From Noviherbaspirillum sedimenti (GTDB taxonomy: Bacteria; Pseudomonadota; Gammaproteobacteria; Burkholderiales; Burkholderiaceae_D), in contig NZ_QYUQ01000002.1 in assembly GCF_003590835.1 (NCBI RefSeq), positions 1,984,001 through 2,048,000 on the forward strand: a stretch of 64,000 bases of DNA, written 5' to 3'. Positions 57,872-64,000 of this stretch are shown piece by piece (the first letter of the stretch is position 1; every line of letters starts with the position of its first letter). The notes beneath the pieces were generated by a model that had not been told where the DNA came from, searched no databases, and worked only from the letters and a program-made list of their open reading frames with translations. The position numbers were made by a program, and so were the translations under genes.

Positions 57872-58765
57872 ATGTTTTTGTGTCCGCTACAAAGAATAAC
57901 GATAAAGATTGTTTCCCTGCTTTTATTGATGGCAGCCTCCTCTGCGCTATTGGCGAAGACGACGCTGGTTTATCCTGCGCCTGAATCGTTCAAGGATGTC
58001 CGTCATGAATATGTCGTCCGGATGCTGCAATTGGCGATTGACAAGGCTGGCGGCCCCTATGTGCTAAAGCAAAGTTCAATACTGATGTCGCAAAAAAGAG
58101 CCTTGGTACAATTGGAAAATAACGCGGGCATTGACGTCGCGGCCTATATGACGTCGGTAGAGCGGGAACAACACTTGCGTCCAATTCGCATTCCGATTGA
58201 TAAGGGCTTATTGGGCTGGCGTATTTTCCTGATCAGGCAAGAAGATCGGGAAAAATTCAGAAATATTCACAAAGTCGAGCAACTAAAACACTTGCTTGCC
58301 GTACAGGGACACGATTGGCCAGATGTTGAGATTTTGCGCGCCAATGAATTCCGCGTTGAAGGAATCGCCTCTTATGAAGGAAATTTCAAGATGCTGCGGT
58401 CGCGCCGCGTTGATTATTTTCCTCGCGCCATTATCGAAGTCGAGAGGGAACTGCAACAGCGACCGCTTGCCAAGCTGATGATTGAACCGTCGATCGTATT
58501 GCATTACCCCACTGCGTACTATTTATTTGTTAACAAGAAGAATGTAGTGTTGGCAGAGGTATTGGAAACCGGTCTGAAAAAAGCCATCCAGGATGGATCT
58601 TTTGACCGTCTGTTTGACGAATATTATGGCGACTCCATCCGTCATGCTCGTTTGGAAAAACGTAAAATCTTTAAGCTTCTCAATCCTTATCTCCCCCCAG
58701 AAACGCCATTTCAGCAGCGAAAATTTTGGTATTTCCCGGAAGCAGAACAACATTCATTTCGATAA
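57872..58765 (+). CDS. Periplasmic solute-binding-like protein
   Basis: A 297-residue exported protein with a signal peptide (IKIVSLLLLMAASSALLA) and the overall pattern of family 3 extracellular solute-binding proteins (ILRANEFRVEGIASYEGNFKMLRSRRVDYFPRAIIEVERELQ; SFDRLFDEYYGD at the C-terminus). There are no adjacent permease or ATPase genes, so it is probably not a transport component. ATG at 57872 has GAGG 5 nt upstream; a longer frame upstream lacks a signal. The divergent neighbour has a periplasmic sensor domain, so a ligand-presenting role is plausible. The ligand is unknown. Confidence 0.75.
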   Translation: MFLCPLQRITIKIVSLLLLMAASSALLAKTTLVYPAPESFKDVRHEYVVRMLQLAIDKAGGPYVLKQSSILMSQKRALVQLENNAGIDVAAYMTSVEREQHLRPIRIPIDKGLLGWRIFLIRQEDREKFRNIHKVEQLKHLLAVQGHDWPDVEILRANEFRVEGIASYEGNFKMLRSRRVDYFPRAIIEVERELQQRPLAKLMIEPSIVLHYPTAYYLFVNKKNVVLAEVLETGLKKAIQDGSFDRLFDEYYGDSIRHARLEKRKIFKLLNPYLPPETPFQQRKFWYFPEAEQHSFR

Positions 58766-58803
58766 AAAGCACCCAACAAATTATAGCGATGCCTTACGCC
58801 AAA

Positions 58804-59991
58804 TCAGGGCACGCCTCTCGCCAATCCCCGACTTGGAGAGCGGATTGGACTTTTAACGAGCATGATCATTGACAAAATTCCGCCAGAAATTGCAAGTCCT
58901 GTCGCCACCCATTGCGGAGAAGAATACGAGTAGCCGAGAGTAAGCGGAATGCCGCCAAGGAAGGCGCCCGTGGCATTGCCGATATTGAAGCCTGATTGAC
59001 CTAAAGAAGATCCGAGCATTTCAGCGCCTTTTGAATGTTGCATCAACAGCATTTGTATGGGCGGTCCCAAGGCCATCGCAGTCGCGCCCGTCGTGAACGC
59101 GAGGCAAAGCATTACATACTGGGAACTGGCCAGAAGTCCGTTCAGAGCAAGAAGGATGGACATCGTGGCCAAAAGAATGGTAATGGCCTTGATCGGAGCA
59201 AATTTGTCCGCCAACTTGCCGCCAAGGATGACGCCGACGGTCATCCCGACACCGATAATGGCCATGATCAAAGGAATCGAGCGCGGCGCGAACAGCGAGA
59301 CATCGGTTAGTAATGGCGCTATGTAGCTAAACCACGCGAAAAATCCTCCGGTGCCGATGGACGTTATCGCGAGCGCCAGCCAAAGATCCGGGTTGCGAAA
59401 TATCTTCATGTCGCTGATGACGCTGGCACTGCTGTTCGCATCGATGTGGGGAACCCATCTTTTCAGGCTGATGACGGTAAGAAGCCCGATGATGGCAACG
59501 ATGAGAAAAGCGAAGCGCCAGCTGAAATTGTGGCCGACATAAGTCCCTGCCGGCACACCGATGATGTTCGCAATAGTCAGCCCCGCAAACATCGTTGCCA
59601 CCGCCCCAGCGACTTTCCCCTCGTCCGCCAGACGGCTCGCCACAACCGCGCCAACGCCGAAGAATGCGCCATGGGGCAATCCGGCAAGAAAGCGACTAAT
59701 GACAAGCAGATGGAAGTCGGGAGAGAATGCCGATAATGCATTGAATGCGGTAAACAGAATCATGAACCAGATCAGAACACTCTTCGGCGGACGATTTGCC
59801 AGTGTGCCGACCAGAATCGGGGCGCCGAGGACGACGCCCAAGGCATAGGCGGAGATCAGGTAACCCGCCTCGGGAATCGAAATTTTCAGGTTCGTGGCGA
59901 TATCGGGCAGAATGCCCATCATGACGAACTCTGTCATGCCAATGCCAAAGCCGCCGAGGGCCAAAGGGATGAGGGTTTTTTTGATCAGCAT
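58804..59991 (-). CDS. MFS exporter, AraJ/drug-efflux type
   Basis: A 395-residue membrane protein with 12 predicted helices. The start TLIPLALGGFGIGMTEFVMMGILPDIA and YLISAYALGVVLGAPI are typical of the DHA1/AraJ group of major facilitator transporters. FMILFTAFNALSAFSP and FLAGLPHGAFFGVGAVVAS follow the same pattern. Substrates in this group range from sugars to drugs and cannot be predicted here. Convergent with the solute-binding gene; ppc lies 23 bp upstream on the same strand. Confidence 0.88.
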   Translation of the reverse strand: MLIKKTLIPLALGGFGIGMTEFVMMGILPDIATNLKISIPEAGYLISAYALGVVLGAPILVGTLANRPPKSVLIWFMILFTAFNALSAFSPDFHLLVISRFLAGLPHGAFFGVGAVVASRLADEGKVAGAVATMFAGLTIANIIGVPAGTYVGHNFSWRFAFLIVAIIGLLTVISLKRWVPHIDANSSASVISDMKIFRNPDLWLALAITSIGTGGFFAWFSYIAPLLTDVSLFAPRSIPLIMAIIGVGMTVGVILGGKLADKFAPIKAITILLATMSILLALNGLLASSQYVMLCLAFTTGATAMALGPPIQMLLMQHSKGAEMLGSSLGQSGFNIGNATGAFLGGIPLTLGYSYSSPQWVATGLAISGGILSMIMLVKSPIRSPSRGLARGVP

Positions 59992-60014
59992 GATTCTGTG
60001 CGAGCTTGATATTG

Positions 60015-62792
60015 TTATCCGCTGTTGCGCAGGCCGGCGGCAACGCCATTAATCGACAAATGGATCCCGCGACGAACCAGCGCATCGTCATGATTTTCGC
60101 GGCGGCGGCGCAGTAGCTCGACCTGGACCTGGTTGATTGGATCCAGATAAGGAAAGCGGTTGGCCGTCGGTTCCGACAACACGGGATTGTGCTGCAGAAG
60201 TTTGACCTGACCAGTGATGTTCTGTAGCGCGGCAACAGTGCGCTTGTGCTCGGCGCAAAGGCGCGGGAAAATCACATCCCGCAGTTCCGCGTCCTTCACC
60301 AGACCAGCATAGCGTGAGGCAATTCCCAAATTTGTTTTGGCAATCACCATATCCATGTTCGAAAGGGTGGTGGCAAAGAACCCCCATTTCTGATGCATTT
60401 CCTGCAGTAAGGCGAGTCCAGGTGCACCGTGCTTGGCGATAAATGCTTCGACGGCACTACCGAACCCGTACCAGGCAGGCAGCATCAGCCTGCATTGCGC
60501 CCAACTGAATACCCAAGGTATGGCCCGCAGGTCTTCGATAGACGTGGTTTTCTTGCGGGATGCCGGGCGAGACCCGATATTCAGCGCGGCAATTTCGGAA
60601 ATGACGGTGGATTCCCAAAAGTAGCGCTCGAATCCGTCGGTTTCATAGACGAGTGAACGATAGGCCGCATAAGCGTGGCCAGAAAGGAGCTCCATGGCTT
60701 CAACGTATGACTCGCAAGGAACCGGTTCGCGGTCATGCAGGATGGTTGCTTCGAGGGTTGCTGCCAATAGCACTTCGAGGTTGCGACGGCCGAGTTCCGG
60801 GTTGCCATATTTTGATGCGATCACTTCGCCCTGTTCGGTCAGCCGAATCTGCCCTTGCACAGCGCCAGCCGGTTGGGCCAGGATGGCTTCATAGCTCGAA
60901 CCGCCTCCTCGCCCAACGGAGCCACCGCGCCCGTGGAACAGACGTAGCGTCAGGTCATGGGCAGCGAACACTTCCACTAGCGCCCTTTCAGCCTTGTACA
61001 GCTCCCAGCCGGATGTCAGAAAACCGCCATCCTTGTTACTGTCTGAATATCCAAGCATCACTTCCTGCATGTTTCCTCGGAACGCCAGCAGACGGCGGTA
61101 GAAAGGCAGCTGCAATAATCCCGACATGACCGATCCGGCGGCACGCAAATCATCAATGGTTTCAAACAGGGGAACAATGTTGAGGTCAAGCTGGCTTTCG
61201 CGCGGCCGTAACAAACCCACTTCCTTCAGCAACACTGCGACCTCGAGGAGGTCGGAAACACTGGCCGATTTGGAAACGATACAGTTGCCGATTGTGGCGG
61301 CGCCGTAGCGGCGATGGCTGTCAGCGGCGATGTGGAAAATCGCCAACTCCCCTTCTGTTTCATCACTGTAGCGGAGCGTACCGGACGCAAGTGGACGGGG
61401 GCTCTGCAACTCGCGGGACAGGAGGGCGATGCGTTCCTCTTCTGGCAACTGCAAGTAACAGGTTCCTGGTGCAACCGCCTCCAGCAATTCAGCGACTGTT
61501 CGCTCATGCACTTCCGAATTCTGCCGCAGATCTATGGCAGCCAAATGAAAGCCGAATACAGCGACCGCATGGCGCAAACGCCGCAGGCGCCCATTCGCCA
61601 GGGGTGCAGAGCCGTGGCTCATCAAGGATTGAAAGACCACATCCAGATCAGCAGCCAAAGCATCCGCATCGGAATACGGCTCGACTTGCCTGGAAAAAGG
61701 CAATCCGCTGTCCAGCCCCACGAGCTTCTGCGCTGTGGCTGCCAGTCTTGCGCGAATGCCCAATACGGTACGACGATAAAGTTCATCAGTGCGCTGCACC
61801 GACTGATCTGGCGATGCATGGGCTAAAGCGATCAATGCCGGCGACGCCGGAATCAGAAGGTTCGACAAGGATAGCTCGTCACTGAGGGCATGCAACTCTT
61901 TCAGATAAAATTGCAGAATATGGTTTACCTGAAGACTCAGAGTTTCTTTGAGAACGTCTGCCGTCACGAATGGGTTGCCATCCCGGTCGCCGCCAATCCA
62001 GCTACCCATGGTCAATAATGGCGGCAGCGCCACCTTCCTGCCGGTGGCTTTGCACATCGCTTCTTCCAGGGCAATATAAAGACGGGGGATTTGCTGGAAA
62101 AAGGTGTAATCGTAATAGGACAATCCGTTCTTGACCTCATCGATCACGGTCAGTCGCTCGCTGCGAAGCATGCGGGTTTGCCAGAGCCGCAGAACGGCAC
62201 TATAGAGCGCGGCATTATCCGTTTCGGTTTCATCCGGCGTCAGTGTCATGCGGTAGCGGCGGGATAGCAAATCAGAGATTTCACGTTGACAGTTCAGTAT
62301 GCTCTTGCGCTTGACTTCAGTGGGATGGGCAGTCAGTACGGGCACCACATGCATGCCTTCCAAGGTAGCCAACAGCGCTTCCGGCGCGATTCCCGCAGCG
62401 GCGACATGCGCCAGCACCTGCGCCACCCTCCTCGCACCAGGCTTGCCGGCTTCATCCCCACGGAGGCGATGGGAAAAAATCAGATGCTGGTCTTCTGCAA
62501 TATTTGCGAGCTGTGAAAAGTAGCTGAAGGCGCGGATTAAAATGTTGGTTTGGTCGATTGAGAGCGTCGAGAATATATTGCCGAGCTCCTGCTCCGCAGC
62601 AGGATCGTGCTGCCGATGAAATCGAAGCGAGATCGTTCGCACTTGCTCGACCAGATTGAATATCTCTTCGCCATGCTGGGTACGTATGATGTCACCGAGC
62701 ATGCCGCCGAGCATGCGGATGTTCTTGCGCAGCATGCAGTTATGTTTATCTGACACGGATGTAAGTTCTGTTGAGGCGTTTATAGTGGACAT
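60015..62792 (-). CDS. ppc: Phosphoenolpyruvate carboxylase
   Basis: A 925-residue enzyme making oxaloacetate from PEP and bicarbonate, replenishing the TCA cycle. Key segments: VLTAHPTEVKRKSIL (catalytic His), GSWIGGDRDGNPFVTADV, LFHGRGGSVGRGGG, MLGYSDSNKDGGFLTSGWELYKAE and the C-terminal end GVAAGLRNSG. The typical allosteric-site region is present. No clear ribosome-binding site before the ATG at 62792. It lies 42 bp downstream of pgl on the same strand, so PEP and pentose-phosphate genes may be co-transcribed. Confidence 0.96.
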   Translation of the reverse strand: MSTINASTELTSVSDKHNCMLRKNIRMLGGMLGDIIRTQHGEEIFNLVEQVRTISLRFHRQHDPAAEQELGNIFSTLSIDQTNILIRAFSYFSQLANIAEDQHLIFSHRLRGDEAGKPGARRVAQVLAHVAAAGIAPEALLATLEGMHVVPVLTAHPTEVKRKSILNCQREISDLLSRRYRMTLTPDETETDNAALYSAVLRLWQTRMLRSERLTVIDEVKNGLSYYDYTFFQQIPRLYIALEEAMCKATGRKVALPPLLTMGSWIGGDRDGNPFVTADVLKETLSLQVNHILQFYLKELHALSDELSLSNLLIPASPALIALAHASPDQSVQRTDELYRRTVLGIRARLAATAQKLVGLDSGLPFSRQVEPYSDADALAADLDVVFQSLMSHGSAPLANGRLRRLRHAVAVFGFHLAAIDLRQNSEVHERTVAELLEAVAPGTCYLQLPEEERIALLSRELQSPRPLASGTLRYSDETEGELAIFHIAADSHRRYGAATIGNCIVSKSASVSDLLEVAVLLKEVGLLRPRESQLDLNIVPLFETIDDLRAAGSVMSGLLQLPFYRRLLAFRGNMQEVMLGYSDSNKDGGFLTSGWELYKAERALVEVFAAHDLTLRLFHGRGGSVGRGGGSSYEAILAQPAGAVQGQIRLTEQGEVIASKYGNPELGRRNLEVLLAATLEATILHDREPVPCESYVEAMELLSGHAYAAYRSLVYETDGFERYFWESTVISEIAALNIGSRPASRKKTTSIEDLRAIPWVFSWAQCRLMLPAWYGFGSAVEAFIAKHGAPGLALLQEMHQKWGFFATTLSNMDMVIAKTNLGIASRYAGLVKDAELRDVIFPRLCAEHKRTVAALQNITGQVKLLQHNPVLSEPTANRFPYLDPINQVQVELLRRRRENHDDALVRRGIHLSINGVAAGLRNSG

Positions 62793-62834
62793 GGCGCTTT
62801 TTTGAATTGTGGCGGAGCGAAAAGCAGGCTGGGT

Positions 62835-63539
62835 TCAAGGAGCCCAATATACCCGGCAGGGCGGACGTTCCTGGCGCAGGGCGAGCCGGACAGGCAACTC
62901 TGCGACAGGGCCGGGCCGCAGCGCCTGCTGAAGCAGTTCCCGCTTGGCGACGCCGGTGATGTGCAATACCAAGTGGCGACAATCAGTCAAAGTTGCTGCA
63001 GTCAGGCTCAGGCGGGGCACCGGCACATTGGGCTCCGATGGTGCGGGTACTGCAACGCAGGGCAGCATATCGCCCCCGTCCTGCAGCCCCTCTTGGGTTC
63101 CGCTAAAAAGAGAGGCCGTATGGCCATCGATGCCCATGCCGAGGATTACCACATCGAAGGGCCGCGCCATGCACGCCAGGCGTTGGGCGACCGCCGGCAC
63201 CGCCGCCGCCGCTGTCGCCGAGCCGTCAAAGAGCGGGACGAAATGGGCTTCGGCAGCGGCGTTGCGGAGCAGGTTGCTGCGGATGCCGGCTTCATTGCTG
63301 TGCTGGTCGGAAGACGGCAACCAACGTTCGTCCGCCAAGGTCAGGCTGACCTGAGCCCACGGCAGAGGCCGCTGGGACAAGCGCTCAAAAAAGCCCTTAG
63401 GCGTGTTGCCGCCTGAAACCACCATGCTGGCTTTGCCGCGAAGCGCAATCGCCTCGGCGAGTTTGTCGGCGACAAACCCTGCGAGGGCCTCATCCAGATC
63501 CGCTTGCGTGGCATAGTCGTTTCGCAGGATCTCACTCAT
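62835..63539 (-). CDS. pgl: 6-phosphogluconolactonase
   Basis: A 234-residue lactonase of the DevB/NagB-like fold. SMVVSGGNTPKGFFERLS, LTLADERWLP and VILGMGIDGHTASLF are the family blocks. It hydrolyses 6-phosphogluconolactone, the product of the upstream zwf enzyme, in the oxidative pentose phosphate and Entner-Doudoroff routes. The ATG at 63539 overlaps the zwf stop by one base (TGATG), so translation is coupled. Confidence 0.95.
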   Translation of the reverse strand: MSEILRNDYATQADLDEALAGFVADKLAEAIALRGKASMVVSGGNTPKGFFERLSQRPLPWAQVSLTLADERWLPSSDQHSNEAGIRSNLLRNAAAEAHFVPLFDGSATAAAAVPAVAQRLACMARPFDVVILGMGIDGHTASLFSGTQEGLQDGGDMLPCVAVPAPSEPNVPVPRLSLTAATLTDCRHLVLHITGVAKRELLQQALRPGPVAELPVRLALRQERPPCRVYWAP

Positions 63540-64000
63540 CAGATTTCCTCGTGCCATTGAAGGCCGCTGCTAGCCATCAAGCTATTGGATGCCGCCGGTC
63601 CCCAGGTGCCGGCGGTATAGTTCCGCGGCCTTTCCTGGGAAGCCTGCCAGCCTGCCATGATGGATTCCACCCAGCTCCACGCAGCCTCCTGCTCATCACG
63701 GCGGACGAACAAGGTGAGGTTGGCCCGCATCACGTCGATCAGCAACCGTTCGTAGGCTTCCAGACGGCGGGTGCGAAACGTTTCAGAGAAATCCAGGTTG
63801 AGTTGCACCGGCCGCAACTGCACCTCTTCACCGGGTTGTTTCGCCAGCAAATGCAGTTCGACAGTTTCCTCGGGCTGCATGCGGATCACCATGCGATTGG
63901 TAAATGCGCCAACCGGAGAGTTGAAAATGGTATGCGGCGGTTCGCGAAAATTGACGACAATTTCTGCCAGCTTTTCCTGCATGCGTTTGCCGGTGCGTAG
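63539..64000 (-). CDS. zwf: Glucose-6-phosphate dehydrogenase, C-terminal part (cut by window edge)
   Basis: The last ~153 residues of Zwf; the gene continues beyond the right edge. RTGKRMQEKLAEIVVNFREP, HTIFNSPVG, NRMVIRMQPEE and AYERLLIDVMRANLTLFVRRDE are characteristic of the C-terminal domain. It makes 6-phosphogluconolactone and NADPH. Head of the zwf-pgl-(ppc) group. The catalytic and coenzyme domains are outside the window. Confidence 0.95.
   Translation of the reverse strand, partial: LRTGKRMQEKLAEIVVNFREPPHTIFNSPVGAFTNRMVIRMQPEETVELHLLAKQPGEEVQLRPVQLNLDFSETFRTRRLEAYERLLIDVMRANLTLFVRRDEQEAAWSWVESIMAGWQASQERPRNYTAGTWGPAASNSLMASSGLQWHEEI

Overview
The window looks like a chromosomal segment of a betaproteobacterium, most likely Burkholderiales and probably Oxalobacteraceae (Herminiimonas/Collimonas-like). 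This rests on the look of the protein sequences, on gene neighbourhoods (ribF-ileS-lspA-coaBC-dut; yhdP-nitrilase-tldD; clpS-clpA; zwf-pgl) and on moderately high GC. No database was searched, so the genus is inference. Most of the window is ordinary housekeeping DNA with dense, short-spaced genes.

Layout. 1-1.6 kb: end of a minus-strand cluster in which two 228-aa paralogues of unknown function precede a DyP-type peroxidase (cut by the window edge). 1.9-6.8 kb: Hpt protein plus stand-alone receiver, an ALDH7-type aldehyde dehydrogenase, SrkA kinase, a SEC-C protein. 6.8-10 kb: orn, a Ste24-like protease, phhB, rsgA. 10-15.6 kb: argF, argG, ppnP, murB, yajQ, a small unknown gene and an aspartic protease. 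15.6-16.9 kb: a DAHP synthase gene preceded by what reads as a complete transcription attenuator, with a Phe/Tyr-rich leader peptide and an intrinsic terminator. 17-26.5 kb: tldD, nitrilase and yhdP (one minus-strand unit), then glnE. 26.5-29.8 kb: gap and tkt (Calvin/glycolysis/pentose phosphate enzymes) separated by a palindromic repeat. 29.9-38 kb: rsmE, ribF, ileS, lspA, coaBC, dut and a degenerate M48 lipoprotein. 38-44.8 kb: clpA/clpS, cspA, icd, rluE, a small cationic exported protein, a DUF192 protein, rpsT. 45-49.4 kb: murJ (probably leaderless), sirB1-like gene, uup-type ABC-F ATPase.

49.5-55 kb is the accessory region. A tRNA-Arg(CCU) gene is followed by a decayed island. It holds a tyrosine-integrase gene split by an IS630-type element and then truncated, a broken DUF2889 gene, a second IS630-type element, an IS3-type tail fused to a broken secreted-protein gene, and an intact sulfite dehydrogenase pair (sorA-sorB). 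An imperfect direct repeat of the tRNA 3' end at 54961-54992 marks the probable far border, so the island is about 5.4 kb and sorAB is its likely surviving cargo. Both IS630 elements sit in CTAG and both transposase genes take their stop codon from the duplicated target.

55-64 kb: a membrane EAL protein with a degenerate GGDEF domain, divergent from a periplasmic solute-binding-like protein; an MFS exporter; ppc; pgl; and the 3' end of zwf.

The most interesting signals are the aromatic-amino-acid attenuator upstream of DAHP synthase (16.7-16.86 kb), the DyP-associated paralogue pair (0.2-1.6 kb) and the tRNA-bounded sulfite-oxidation island with its CTAG-inserted IS elements.
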